From assembly GCF_000347035.1 (NCBI RefSeq), contig NZ_ANIJ01000006.1, positions 124,001 to 188,000 of the forward strand: 64,000 nucleotides of DNA. Direction: 5' to 3'. Positions 9,601-18,513 of the stretch are shown in pieces. The notes beneath the pieces were generated by a model. That model was not told where the DNA came from and did not search any database. It was given only the letters and a program-made list of their open reading frames with translations. The stretch's first letter is position 1; each line of letters starts with the position of its first letter. The position numbers were made by a program, and so were the translations under genes. Source of the stretch: Leptospira sp. B5-022 (lineage in GTDB: Bacteria > Spirochaetota > Leptospiria > Leptospirales > Leptospiraceae).

Positions 9601-10413
9601 TATTTTTTGGTCTTCGGAAGGTCGGTTCCCGAGCGAACTAAGTTCATCCAGAAATGCCACGGCAAAACTTCCCGTGCCTGAGGACTTTTTGGCGGCTTCG
9701 GAGCCTGCAATCGCAAAAATGGCCGATGCGGAAACTGCGGCACGTAATGTGTCTTTTTGAACACCAAGGATTGCAGCGATCATTGCTCCTAAAGAACATC
9801 CCACACCTGTGACCTTAGTCATTAGGATATGCCCTCCGGGAACAGCAATGGTCTTTTTTCCGTCAGTGATATAATCGACTTCTCCGCTGATCGCAACTAC
9901 CGCTCCAGTGCCGGTCGCTAATTCTTTACCAAGAGGAAGTGCATCCGAAGAAGAAGCGGTTGAATCCACACCTTTCCCTCCGCCAACTGCACCGGCAAGA
10001 GCTAAGATTTCGGAAGCGTTTCCTCGGATTACGGTTGGTTTATATCGTAGAAGATCTTTTGCAATCTCCGTTCTGTATCTAAGAGCGCCTACCGCAACCG
10101 GATCTAAAACCCAAGGTGTTCCTTTTTTTTGCGCAGAAATAGCTGCCGCCTTCATTGCCTTCGCATCGAAACTATTGATCGTACCAACGTTAATCAGCAC
10201 TCCGCTTGCAATTGCTGCGAAATCGGAAACTTCTTCTTCCGCGATGACCATTGCGGGGGATGCTCCGATCGCAAGCAGAACATTCGCAGTCCAGTTCGTG
10301 ACCACTATATTGGTAAGCACATGCGTAAGAGGTGCGTGTTTACGTATTTCTGCAAGATCCGAAACGATATCACTATGCGGCCATATTATTTGGGGTATAT
10401 CAAAAGCGGTCAT
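9589..10413 (-). CDS. thiM: Hydroxyethylthiazole kinase
   Basis: This 274-residue protein has the ThiM fold signatures: [25 protein letters not shown] at the start, where substrate binds, the [11 protein letters not shown] segment, and the catalytic Cys in [10 protein letters not shown]. It phosphorylates 4-methyl-5-(2-hydroxyethyl)thiazole with ATP for thiamine salvage. No other thi gene is nearby, and I found no TPP riboswitch (no CTGAGA core) in the 200 bases upstream. The gene converges on the response regulator and overlaps its end by 12 bases. The ribosome site before ATG 10413 is weak. Confidence 0.94.
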   Translation of the reverse strand: MTAFDIPQIIWPHSDIVSDLAEIRKHAPLTHVLTNIVVTNWTANVLLAIGASPAMVIAEEEVSDFAAIASGVLINVGTINSFDAKAMKAAAISAQKKGTPWVLDPVAVGALRYRTEIAKDLLRYKPTVIRGNASEILALAGAVGGGKGVDSTASSSDALPLGKELATGTGAVVAISGEVDYITDGKKTIAVPGGHILMTKVTGVGCSLGAMIAAILGVQKDTLRAAVSASAIFAIAGSEAAKKSSGTGSFAVAFLDELSSLGNRPSEDQKISRQ

Positions 10414-10615
10414 ATCTTACTAGGTATATTAGTCTAGATCGGCCTAAAAAGTCGATCTATTACTTAAGAGATTGTGGGGTTTAGATCGGATACTTAACAG
10501 TCATCTAATTTTTTTTTGCGGATTTTTTTGAAACCGTACGACATAGTGTAGGGATTTTTTATAAGATCCGTCTATATTTGTAATCACTTGTATCTAGTTT
10601 CATTAGGGAGGAATA

Positions 10616-10861
10616 ATGAAAGGAAGGATTGCCGGCATCAATGGGAAGTCGAATAAAATGATCATACTCACCGACCACGGATATACATTCGGTATCGGTA
10701 ATGTAGAATACATGCAATTGGATCATGTAATCACCGGTGAATTAAGAAGTAGTGGAACGGAGATCTTAACAAACATAACTTCCGGAGACGACTTTATACT
10801 GGATATTGAGGCATACGATTGTTCTAAAGAGATTGCGCTCACTTTATTAAATTCGGAGTGA
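10616..10861 (+). CDS. Small hypothetical protein (81 aa)
   Basis: An 81-residue protein with a strong ribosome site (GGGAGGAATAATG) and an isolated position between divergent thiM and a convergent PEBP gene. The sequence is acidic and beta-rich in appearance, with no membrane segment or signal peptide (MKGRIAGINGKSNKMIILTD, then EYMQLDHVITGEL). It could be a small beta-barrel domain. I do not recognise a family. The good ribosome site, dedicated upstream region of about 200 bases and palindrome downstream support a real gene. Confidence 0.7.
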   Translation: MKGRIAGINGKSNKMIILTDHGYTFGIGNVEYMQLDHVITGELRSSGTEILTNITSGDDFILDIEAYDCSKEIALTLLNSE

Positions 10862-10912
10862 CTTTCAGGACCTTTCGTGTTTTTTCAGTAATAGCGAATA
10901 ACGTATGAATTC

Positions 10913-10936
10913 CGAAGCCGGGAATTCCCGGCTTCG
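10913..10936. repeat. 24-base perfect palindrome between convergent genes
   Basis: CGAAGCCGGGAATTCCCGGCTTCG can fold into a hairpin with a CGAAGCCGGG stem and AATT loop. It sits between the stop of the 81-residue gene and the stop of the PEBP gene. Neither side is followed by a clear run of T, so it is not a textbook intrinsic terminator, although a bidirectional terminator role is likely. Confidence 0.55.
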
Positions 10937-10945
10937 AAGAAAAAA

Positions 10946-11503
10946 TTATCTTCCGTATTTTGCGGTCAATTTTCCTTCCGCAAGTTTTAAGGAATTGATA
11001 TAAAACCCAACTAACGCACCGGACGCCTCGCCGTCCAAGTCAATCTTATCCTTTAAAGCAAATACTTTAAAGATATAACGATGCGGTTTATCTCCTTTTG
11101 GAGGGCAGGGACCGCCATAACCAGGTTTACCGAAATCGGTTCTTCCTTGAACTGCACCTGCAGGAAGAGGTCCCTTATCATTACCGGCTTTTGCCGGAAG
11201 ATTTGTGACGGTTGCAGGGATATTGATCACAGTCCAGTGCCACCATCCGCTGCCGGTAGGGGCGTCCGGATCGTATACGGTTACGGCAAAAAACTTGGTT
11301 TCCTTAGGAGCGCCTGACCATTGTAAATCGGGAGAGTCATTCTCTCCGGAACATCCGAATCCTGAAAACACATGAGCGTTGGCGATTGTTCCTCCTTCTT
11401 TGAGAGCGGAGCTAGTGACTTTCAGGTCCCCTGCAAACGTGGAACCGGCAAAGAATAAAACACAAATTAGTAAACCGTTCTGAAACGTTAGGAATCTCTT
11501 CAT
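10946..11503 (-). CDS. YbhB/YbcL family Raf kinase inhibitor-like (PEBP) protein, exported
   Basis: This 185-residue protein has an N-terminal signal peptide (FLTFQNGLLICVLFFAGSTFA, cleavage near residue 24) and a PEBP fold: the ligand-site motif DPDAPTGSGWWHW, then GGPCPPKGDKPHRYIFKVFAL. Bacterial PEBP proteins bind small anionic ligands; their physiological role is poorly defined. A CGGAGGTTTT ribosome site precedes ATG 11503. It is transcribed alone and diverges from the LpoB-like lipoprotein gene. Confidence 0.92.
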   Translation of the reverse strand: MKRFLTFQNGLLICVLFFAGSTFAGDLKVTSSALKEGGTIANAHVFSGFGCSGENDSPDLQWSGAPKETKFFAVTVYDPDAPTGSGWWHWTVINIPATVTNLPAKAGNDKGPLPAGAVQGRTDFGKPGYGGPCPPKGDKPHRYIFKVFALKDKIDLDGEASGALVGFYINSLKLAEGKLTAKYGR

Positions 11504-11755
11504 AAAACCTCCGAGTTCTTAATGCTACAGAATAATACCGGAGGTTAGATTATGCATTCCAAATTTATGAAAAAAGTGCTCTTATGTCCGGACCCGATCA
11601 AGGATTGTGCCGTTCCCGACCCCTTCTCTGGAAAAAATGGAACGTTTCATAGGCTTTCTCGGGTTTTAAATTACACTCACTATTTCGAAAGGTTTGGCAA
11701 GATTTTTGTTTTTTGCTTTTCGTATTTTCCGAGCGAGATACTTTATAACTTGGAT

Positions 11756-12319
11756 ATGAAATTAAATATAGTTCCTTATTTGATCGTATTAAGTTTTTGT
11801 TATTGCGCAAGCCTAGAGTATCGGGATCCAAACGATGTCCAAGGCACTAAACAATGGGGAGTAATGGAAGTTAGAGAGACGGTGCAGAATATGAGTGCCT
11901 CGCTTTCCGAATTTTATAAAAAGGATCCGGTTAAGGGTTACATAGAGCTTCGAAAATTCAAGAACAATACTTCCGAACATATTGATACAAAAATTTTAGC
12001 CAATGAGATCGTTACAAATCTAACCTCTAATAAGGTTCCTTTCGTCGATATTTCTCAAAGAAAAGAATCTTTGGACGAGATCAGTTTGAATAAGTCCGGG
12101 ATCACCTCTTCCGATACCAAATTGGAATTCGGAAAACTAAAATCGCCAAGTTATCGTCTGAGTGGAGAGCTAAACGATCTTGTAAATTACGAAAAGGGAA
12201 AAAAGATCCAATATATTTTGATCACTCTTCGATTAACTAGCGTTGAATCGAATGAGATTGTCTGGCAGGCTGATAAAAAATTCCTCAAAATAAGCGATAC
12301 CGAAGGTTACGGCCTTTAA
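11756..12319 (+). CDS. LpoB-like penicillin-binding protein activator lipoprotein
   Basis: From ATG 11756 this is a 187-residue lipoprotein with a signal segment ending in a relaxed lipobox (LSFC or FCYC). It then has an LpoB/CsgG-like alpha/beta domain: YIELRKFKNNTSEHIDTK, then TNLTSNKVPFVDISQR and a SPSYRLSGEL motif before ITLRLTSVESNEIVW. In proteobacteria LpoB is an outer-membrane lipoprotein that activates PBP1b. The same frame is open back to ATG 11552, which has a good GGAGG site, but that would bury the signal peptide at residue 69, so I prefer 11756. It converges on, and overlaps by four bases, a COG3014-like lipoprotein gene. Confidence 0.72.
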   Translation: MKLNIVPYLIVLSFCYCASLEYRDPNDVQGTKQWGVMEVRETVQNMSASLSEFYKKDPVKGYIELRKFKNNTSEHIDTKILANEIVTNLTSNKVPFVDISQRKESLDEISLNKSGITSSDTKLEFGKLKSPSYRLSGELNDLVNYEKGKKIQYILITLRLTSVESNEIVWQADKKFLKISDTEGYGL

Positions 12320-13620
12320 TCCTCCTTTTTTATATCCGGATAATAACCCAAAGTTACGGGAATTTTTCCGAAAGAGGGAATTTGTAAAACTTCTTTTCCG
12401 GATTGTTTGTCTCTAATTTTAGGAAATCTTAAATTAGTTTTGGAAGAACCGAACCAAAGATACTCCGGTAGAAAACGGACGTATCTATAATTAGAAGAGA
12501 CATCGATATCCTCGGCGAATTCCTTTTTAGAAGTTTGGATCGAGCTGTCTATCATTTGAGCCGCTAATTTGATCCCGGAGATTGCAATGAGGATTCCCGC
12601 CCCTCCTAACTCAGACGAATTTGCCTGAGCACCTAAATATGTGACTCCTGCTCCTAAGGCGACTATGACGGTTCCTACTAAGATACTTCCTGTGACTTTG
12701 GCGGCTAAGATAGAGGCTTGTTTCGTTGTGCTAAAAGTAACTAATTGAAAATATTTGGAATCGTCAATGATCTCATGAATGGAATTATCCCGATCCAAAT
12801 GTCGCTGATACCAATTTTGGGTGGATGGACCTAAATACAATTTGTCCAGATTGCCGTCCAAGTCAGTCCAACCAAGTTCACTCCTTTCTCCCATAAATTT
12901 GAAATTTAATTTTCTAAGGCCTCTTACAAAATTTAAATTTGTCTCCGGGTCCATGAAGGGTTCCGGTCCTGGACCCCCAAAGACCAAAAAAATATTTTTG
13001 GGTGCTTGATCCAAATACGCATACTGCCTAAGCCAAGCTGATTTTGGCGAAAGTTTTAAGGCTGCCTTCAAATCGATTTTCGCTTCTTGCCAATCGCCGC
13101 ATGCAGTCCAAAGGGTAGCCAGTAGTATCCTTAAGTTAGGATCGTCAAATTGCCCTTCTGCACTCCATTCTCCGCTTAACAAGTTAGAAGCGTATCTCGC
13201 CTCCACTAAAGCTTCTTCATATTGTTCTTTTTTGGCATAATATAAGCCTAAAAGTATATGCAGGAAGATTACTTCCGCTTCGGACGCGTAATAACCTTCC
13301 GGCGTTTCTAAATAGAAGAAGGAACGTAATTCCCTACTTGCACTGAATCTAAGCCTGGATTTATTCTCTTCCGCTATATCTTGTAATTTGGAAAAATCGT
13401 TTTCTTGTATGAAAAGTCCTATAATAGCTTTCTCAAGAACCGTAATAAGAGTTCCTCTTTCTCCGGATGGAAAATTTTCCAAGGCAGATTTGGTATTTCC
13501 GTTGGACCATTCTTTTTTAGCAGGAGCATAATCTTCTCTTTTTAACAGGGAAGAGCAGGAAACACATAGAGAGATGATAAGAAGTAAAACAGTGTTTAAT
13601 TTTCTGAAATTTAACGTCAT
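12316..13620 (-). CDS. COG3014-like TPR lipoprotein
   Basis: With start ATG 13620 the product is about 434 residues. It has a lipoprotein signal (LLLIISLCVSC), TPR-like helices (LHILLGLYYAKKEQYEEAL; LATLWTACGDWQEAKIDL), a glycine-rich hydrophobic stretch at about two-thirds (SILVGTVIVALGAGVTYLGA) and a C-terminal beta domain ending YRYVRFLPEYLWF. This layout resembles the uncharacterised COG3014 family, which occurs next to LpoB-like genes in other bacteria. The frame extends upstream to 13737, but that would leave the signal peptide internal. It is convergent with the LpoB-like gene (four-base overlap). Family call is from memory of the layout, so moderate. Confidence 0.6.
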   Translation of the reverse strand: MTLNFRKLNTVLLLIISLCVSCSSLLKREDYAPAKKEWSNGNTKSALENFPSGERGTLITVLEKAIIGLFIQENDFSKLQDIAEENKSRLRFSASRELRSFFYLETPEGYYASEAEVIFLHILLGLYYAKKEQYEEALVEARYASNLLSGEWSAEGQFDDPNLRILLATLWTACGDWQEAKIDLKAALKLSPKSAWLRQYAYLDQAPKNIFLVFGGPGPEPFMDPETNLNFVRGLRKLNFKFMGERSELGWTDLDGNLDKLYLGPSTQNWYQRHLDRDNSIHEIIDDSKYFQLVTFSTTKQASILAAKVTGSILVGTVIVALGAGVTYLGAQANSSELGGAGILIAISGIKLAAQMIDSSIQTSKKEFAEDIDVSSNYRYVRFLPEYLWFGSSKTNLRFPKIRDKQSGKEVLQIPSFGKIPVTLGYYPDIKKED

Positions 13621-13789
13621 AGGGAAGTTACGATGTAATAAATTATGAATAGAGAATGAATGGGAACTAAAAAAATTTACGAAAAATCCCATTTTCTCGT
13701 TTTTATTTTCCGGAAAAGGATCGGATTGGGATCCCATCCTTCAATATTGGAGCAGTAAAAACTTTCGATTGATATGATAAGTCGATAGG

Positions 13790-13808
13790 GCCGGTTTTAC
13801 CGGCTTTT
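13790..13808 (+). terminator. Short hairpin followed by TTTT
   Basis: GCCGGT-TTT-ACCGGC followed by TTTT, between two minus-strand genes. The T run is on the plus strand, where no gene reads in, so its role is unclear. On the minus strand the stem is not followed by T. Confidence 0.3.
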
Positions 13809-13884
13809 AAAAAGAAAGGTAGAGTCGTTTCAGACTTATTTATTCTTTCAAAAAAGAATGTAAGTCCGTGTCCGTTTTTTAGAC

Positions 13885-14232
13885 TTAGTAGACGAAATTT
13901 CTAAGCTGTTGGAATACGGAACCGGAGTGAGCCCGTATATAAAGAGCATAACTGCTAATTAATATACTCAGAACAAGCGGTAGAAATTTAAAAAACTTAT
14001 TTTTCGCAAACGAGAACAGAATAAACGCAGGGAATACTCCTATGATCGGGATTAAGGATCCTACAAATAGGAAAAGATAAAATAACCAAAAGGAGGCGAT
14101 CTCTTCCTCTTCGGGTTTTCCTGTTCTGTATCTGGTCGGTTTTTGGGGCTGAGCTCGTGAATGAATCACGACGCCGCCCGGTTGGGTTTTCATTCGGTAT
14201 TTTTGATCCGACTTCTGGCTTCTATTTTCCAT
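13885..14232 (-). CDS. Hypothetical small membrane protein (115 aa)
   Basis: A 115-residue protein with a polar, basic N-terminal half (residues 1-45, rich in Gln, Lys, Arg) and two hydrophobic helices at about 47-75 and 82-100 (FWLFYLFLFVGSLIPIIGVF; LPLVLSILISSYALYI). No known domain is recognised. It stands alone between a COG3014-like gene and a large PAS kinase, both on the same strand, with gaps of 264 and 195 bases. No strong ribosome site is seen. The topology supports a real protein; function unknown. Confidence 0.6.
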   Translation of the reverse strand: MENRSQKSDQKYRMKTQPGGVVIHSRAQPQKPTRYRTGKPEEEEIASFWLFYLFLFVGSLIPIIGVFPAFILFSFAKNKFFKFLPLVLSILISSYALYIRAHSGSVFQQLRNFVY

Positions 14233-14427
14233 TCCTTAAGTGTAGATCTTTTTGGCTAAAGGAGCAATCCGATTCGACTTATTTTAAAAATAAATGGAAT
14301 ATTCCAAAAAATGAAATTTGCGCTAAATGAATGAAATCGGATAAAAACGGGCATATAATCGTTAAATAGGATTCATAACCTTTTAAAGGATTGAAATTCC
14401 TGCAAAAACGTAAGTTTTCGCGCTTTA

Positions 14428-17124
14428 TCAATTTAGATGGGATAAAGGCTGCAATTCTATGATCATTTTAGTTCCATGATCCAATTCACTTTCCGCATAA
14501 ATCCTTCCATTTAATGCCTCCACTTGGGACTTGGTGAGAAAAAGTCCAACACCCCTTGCGTCCGGGTGTCTATGGAACGTTTTATGTAAACCGAACAATT
14601 TGTTTTGGTATTTTTTAAGATCTATCCCTAATCCGTTATCTTCCACGATCAATAAATATTTTCCTTCCGAAATTTCCGTCCGAATATCTATTTTAGGGGT
14701 CCTGTGCGGAGATCGATACTTAATGGAATTTGAAATTAGATTTAATAAAATACTTTCTAAGTATGTCTTATCATATTCCAATTCTTCCAATGGAGAAAAA
14801 TCGGAATGTATCTCTGCGGAAGTTTCCAAGATCTGGCCTTCTAAAATCCTTAGGATCTTTTTTAGAACTGAATCGAATCTTACTGTTTCGATCTTTCTTC
14901 TGGTCCCTTCCTGTATTTTTAACACTTCCACCAGGCTGTCTAATGTCTCTTGTAGATAATCCACTGAGATCTTGAATTTCCCTAGTAAAGACTGGATTTC
15001 TTCTTCCGATTTGGCCTCTTCCACCAATTCCACTAAGGAGATTAGGTTGCTAGTAGGGGCTCTTAGATTATGAGAAGTTATATGTGCATAGTTTAAGAGC
15101 TGCGCATTCTTTCTGCCTAATTGATCGGCTAAAATTTCCAACTGTTGTTTCGTATCTTCTAATCTTTCTAAATATTCTTGGGCGCCTGATACGTCCGTGC
15201 CTATTCCTAAAAATCCGGAAAGTTTAGAATCGAAACCCTTAACTGCCGTAATGATCATTTGTGCCGGGAAAACCGTTCCGTCCTTTCTTCTGTATTTCCA
15301 GATCCTGGAGTCGTAGGATTCCCTTTTGGCAACCTCGCTGAATATATCGAAACCTTTAATTTCCTTTTTATAAAGTTCGCTTAGTTCCTTACCTCTTTTG
15401 TACGTATCTTCCTTATCATGGAGGATCTCAGGCGTGTATTTCCCCACCAATTCCTCTTCGGAATATCCGAAAAGGTTTTCCGCTCCCTTACTAAATACCG
15501 TGATCACTCCTTGCAGATCCGTTTTGATAATAGCGACTTGAGTGGCGGAATCAAAAATCTGTTTCATTTCGTGGTTGATCGTTATCAGTGATTGTTCTGC
15601 CGCTTTTTTTTCGGTAATATCCTCTATTTGAGATACGAAATATAAAAAGTTATCGAACTTATCTCTTACAGAGGATACGCTTAGATTGATCCAGATAATA
15701 GAGCCGTCCTTTTTGAAGTATCGTTTTTCCATCTTATAGGATTCGATTTCTTTATTCAGGATCTGATTTACATAACTTAAGTCCTTTTCCAGATCTTCCG
15801 GGTGAGTGATGTCTTGGAAGGTGAGAGAGTAGAATTCACTTTCGGCATATCCGAGCATTTCGCAAAGTTTTCTGTTTACCTTTAACCATTTTCCTTCGGA
15901 AGAAACAAGAGCCATTCCGATGCCGTTATTTTCGAATGCTCCCCTAAACATGAGTTCGCTTAGTACAAGGTTGTTTTCTATTTTTCTTCTTTCCTCAATA
16001 TCTTGGAAGATACCGAATAAACGTACACATTTCCCGTCGGTGAATTCAGCATGTCCGATGGTGCGGACCCATTTTTTTCTTCCCGATACCGTTCGGATCT
16101 GAAGATCCATATCATAATCCGTTCCGGAATGTAATGCACTTTCAATGGCAAGTATCATTCTTGCCTTATCTTCTCCCTCTTCTGCGAAACGAATAAAGTC
16201 TTGTAGTTTAGGAGAATGGTCTTCCGGGATCTCGAAAATTTCTTTGGTCTTTTTACTCCAATAAGTTTTGTCGGATATAAAATCGATATCCCAGGTTCCT
16301 ATCTTTGCTATCTCGTTGACTCTGGCCAGATTTTCCTGAGTCTTTCTGGATTCCTGGTCTGCCAGTTTGATACGAGTTATATCCCAATTCGTTCCAATCA
16401 TCTGGATCGGATTTCCTTCCGAATCGCGGAATACCGCAGCGATTGCTTTGATATAATGTACGGATCCGTCCGGCCAGAGTATCCTGAATTCCGTATCGAA
16501 TTCCTTTCTTCCCGCAACGGCATTATAAAAATCTTCTATAGCTCTGGTCTTATCCTCCGGGTGAAGGGATTTCTCCCAAGCCTCATAGGCACCTGAAAAT
16601 TCCGTTTTATGGATACCATAAAGATTGTACATTTCTTCGTCCCAAACTAATACGTTTTTGGTGAGATCAAGGTCCCAAATTCCTACGTTAGCTACTTTTG
16701 TAGCGAGCTTTAATCTTCTATTACTTTGTCTAAGGGATTCTCTGTCAGCCTTCGGTTTTGTGATCTCTTGGAATAAAAATGTATATTTGCCGGGAGTTTC
16801 CACGGAATATTTCGAATATCGGATCCCGACCTTGAAATGTAAAAAATTCCCATCTGCGCCGGTAATCTTTAATTCGAATGGTTCGGGATTTTGTCCGTTT
16901 TTTGCGGAATCGATCTCAGATTCTAATTTTGTTCTGTCTGCCGGATGGATCTTTGTGAAAAGAAAGTAGAGAGAAATTTCGGATTCGGTTAATCCTAAAC
17001 GTTTAGAGAGTTGGGGAGGGATCTTGCAGTCGCTTATATTTTCCGTCTCCCAGACGTATGTGTCCAGAAGTTCGGTTAAAAAATCAAGGATTTGCTTTGT
17101 ACCGAGTTCTTCTTTCTGTGGCAT
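14428..17124 (-). CDS. Cytoplasmic multi-PAS sensor histidine kinase
   Basis: This 898-residue protein lacks membrane helices and has five tandem PAS domains (about residues 10-125, 135-255, 265-385, 390-510, 520-645). A short coiled linker leads to a DHp helix with the phospho-His in YAHITSHNLRAPTSN and an HATPase domain with N box ILLNLISNSIKYRSP, VEDNGLGIDL and GVGLFLTKSQVEALNG. The HNLRAP form of the H box is typical of PAS/phytochrome-like kinases. PAS3 and PAS4 have typical MEK- or DLQIRT-type cores, suggesting redox or small-ligand sensing. There is no adjacent response regulator. It diverges from the crotonase gene by 47 bases. Confidence 0.93.
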   Translation of the reverse strand: MPQKEELGTKQILDFLTELLDTYVWETENISDCKIPPQLSKRLGLTESEISLYFLFTKIHPADRTKLESEIDSAKNGQNPEPFELKITGADGNFLHFKVGIRYSKYSVETPGKYTFLFQEITKPKADRESLRQSNRRLKLATKVANVGIWDLDLTKNVLVWDEEMYNLYGIHKTEFSGAYEAWEKSLHPEDKTRAIEDFYNAVAGRKEFDTEFRILWPDGSVHYIKAIAAVFRDSEGNPIQMIGTNWDITRIKLADQESRKTQENLARVNEIAKIGTWDIDFISDKTYWSKKTKEIFEIPEDHSPKLQDFIRFAEEGEDKARMILAIESALHSGTDYDMDLQIRTVSGRKKWVRTIGHAEFTDGKCVRLFGIFQDIEERRKIENNLVLSELMFRGAFENNGIGMALVSSEGKWLKVNRKLCEMLGYAESEFYSLTFQDITHPEDLEKDLSYVNQILNKEIESYKMEKRYFKKDGSIIWINLSVSSVRDKFDNFLYFVSQIEDITEKKAAEQSLITINHEMKQIFDSATQVAIIKTDLQGVITVFSKGAENLFGYSEEELVGKYTPEILHDKEDTYKRGKELSELYKKEIKGFDIFSEVAKRESYDSRIWKYRRKDGTVFPAQMIITAVKGFDSKLSGFLGIGTDVSGAQEYLERLEDTKQQLEILADQLGRKNAQLLNYAHITSHNLRAPTSNLISLVELVEEAKSEEEIQSLLGKFKISVDYLQETLDSLVEVLKIQEGTRRKIETVRFDSVLKKILRILEGQILETSAEIHSDFSPLEELEYDKTYLESILLNLISNSIKYRSPHRTPKIDIRTEISEGKYLLIVEDNGLGIDLKKYQNKLFGLHKTFHRHPDARGVGLFLTKSQVEALNGRIYAESELDHGTKMIIELQPLSHLN

Positions 17125-17171
17125 ACCGGTTAAACTCGGGGTCGCAGGAAATTTTAGTGCTATGATTTAAG

Positions 17172-18038
17172 ATGTCAACACCAAACAAAAAAAGTTCTTT
17201 CTGTATTCCGGATCTAATTTCCCATTTAGGGATGTCAGATCTTCCATTAATAACAAAAGTTCACGATATTGCAGGCGCTAAAATTTTTCAGATCACTATG
17301 AATCGTCCAGAGGTTCATAACGCCATAAATAAAGAGATGGCGGACCTGTTCTTGGAAGCTTGGAAAACCTTCCATAAAGATCCGGAACTGACCGTAGCGA
17401 TTTTACATGGAGCAGGGGATAAGGCATTCTGTTCCGGAGCGGATCTTTCCGGTTTGGATAAAATGGCAAATTTGTATCTAAACAAGGATGAAAGAGAAGA
17501 ATATGCTAAGAATGATCCCGGTCCTTTAGGAGGTTCTAGGATCGTTCAGAAAAAACCGGTGATTACTGTTTCTCACGGTTACACGTATGCCGGCGGTTTG
17601 GAATTATTTTGTCACGGCCATATTCGGATCGCGGAGCCTCAGGCAATCTTCTCCGTAGCATGTAGGAGATGGGGTGTTCCACTTATAGATGGAGGCACCG
17701 TGTATCTCCCTAGATTGCTCGGTTGGGGATCTGCTTTGCCTTTGATACTGACAGGACAAAGGATCAGAGCGGAGAGAGCCTATCAGCTCGGTCTAGTATG
17801 GGAACTTGTAAAAAAAGGAAAAGGTTTAGAAAGAGCATTCTCTTACGCTACTCAGCTTTGTCGGCAGCCAAGGGATGCAATGTTCGCGGACCTACATTCC
17901 GCATTAGAAGGTTGGAATCTTCCTTTGCAAGAAGCATTAACATTAGAAGCCAGAAATACTTTTCCTGTGATGGAAAGCGAAAGTACCAAAGAAGGGGTAA
18001 AACGTTTCTTGGATGGTGACCGTTTTTGGTTTCGTTAA
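17172..18038 (+). CDS. Enoyl-CoA hydratase/isomerase (crotonase) family protein
   Basis: This 288-residue crotonase-fold protein has the CoA-binding segment ITMNRPEVHNAINKEMADLF, the oxyanion-hole region FCSGADLSGLD, and the catalytic region HGYTYAGGLELF with a Glu at the usual position. The second acid region reads RRWGVPLIDGGTVYLPRLLG, which lacks the usual Glu/Gly pattern, so activity may be isomerase or hydratase. It acts on acyl-CoA, probably in fatty acid breakdown. Start could be ATG 17172 or the in-frame ATG 17232 that begins the conserved domain; neither has a strong ribosome site. Confidence 0.88.
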   Translation: MSTPNKKSSFCIPDLISHLGMSDLPLITKVHDIAGAKIFQITMNRPEVHNAINKEMADLFLEAWKTFHKDPELTVAILHGAGDKAFCSGADLSGLDKMANLYLNKDEREEYAKNDPGPLGGSRIVQKKPVITVSHGYTYAGGLELFCHGHIRIAEPQAIFSVACRRWGVPLIDGGTVYLPRLLGWGSALPLILTGQRIRAERAYQLGLVWELVKKGKGLERAFSYATQLCRQPRDAMFADLHSALEGWNLPLQEALTLEARNTFPVMESESTKEGVKRFLDGDRFWFR

Positions 18039-18181
18039 AGTAAAATTAGTTTAAAACGTTCTCATTTCCAAAATTGTATTGTTGGTTCCGGAGAAGAGTG
18101 ATCCAATCCTAAAACTATTGCGGAACCTTATCAATCATTTATTGTTTGAAAAAATTATCTGCTATAATATGGAGAATGTTT

Positions 18182-18448
18182 ATGCGAACAAAAAAAAGGA
18201 TCTTGATCTTACTCTTGGTTCTATCTTCCCTTGGTTTCGTAAATTGTGATACGTTTAATGATCTATACGGGACCGGAGACGATGATAAAAATGATAAACA
18301 AAACTGCAGTGCAGCAGCGGCATTGTATTTAAGTTGTTCTAACGAAAACCCCGGTTATGCGAATACTGCGTGCTCTTCCCAGTATTTATTAGCCGTTGCC
18401 GCTTGCGGCTACGGTGGGGGAAGTGGAGGAGGCGGGGGAGGATACTAA
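18182..18448 (+). CDS. Small Cys/Gly-rich lipoprotein
   Basis: From ATG 18182 the product is 88 residues: a lipoprotein signal ending LGFVNC, an acidic spacer (DDDKND), a short domain with four further cysteines (NCSAAAALYLSC; AACGYG) and a poly-glycine tail. The four Cys suggest disulfides in the periplasm. A GGAG ribosome site lies seven bases before this ATG. A TATAAT box at 18163-18168 would start transcription near 18175, which argues against the longer frame from ATG 18146. A bidirectional terminator follows. Family not recognised. Confidence 0.7.
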   Translation: MRTKKRILILLLVLSSLGFVNCDTFNDLYGTGDDDKNDKQNCSAAAALYLSCSNENPGYANTACSSQYLLAVAACGYGGGSGGGGGGY

Positions 18449-18470
18449 ACCTCCTCTCAGACGGAAAAGA

Positions 18471-18513
18471 GCGGATCAGGCTGTATGCTTGATCCGCAAT
18501 CTCTTTTATTTTT
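18471..18513 (+). terminator. Bidirectional intrinsic terminator
   Basis: GCGGATCA ... TGATCCGC (18471-18478 and 18490-18497) forms an eight-base stem, extended by GAG/CTC pairing, followed by CTCTTTTATTTTT. On the minus strand the same stem is followed by CTCTTTTCC. It ends the small lipoprotein gene and the convergent acyltransferase gene. Confidence 0.7.

Noticed and set aside
10414..10615. Possible TPP riboswitch upstream of thiM
   Set aside because: No CTGAGA core or paired stems typical of the THI box were seen on the minus strand.
11552..11755. N-terminal extension of the LpoB-like gene from ATG 11552
   Set aside because: It would put the lipoprotein signal at residue 69; the extension has no domain and looks non-coding despite a good ribosome site.
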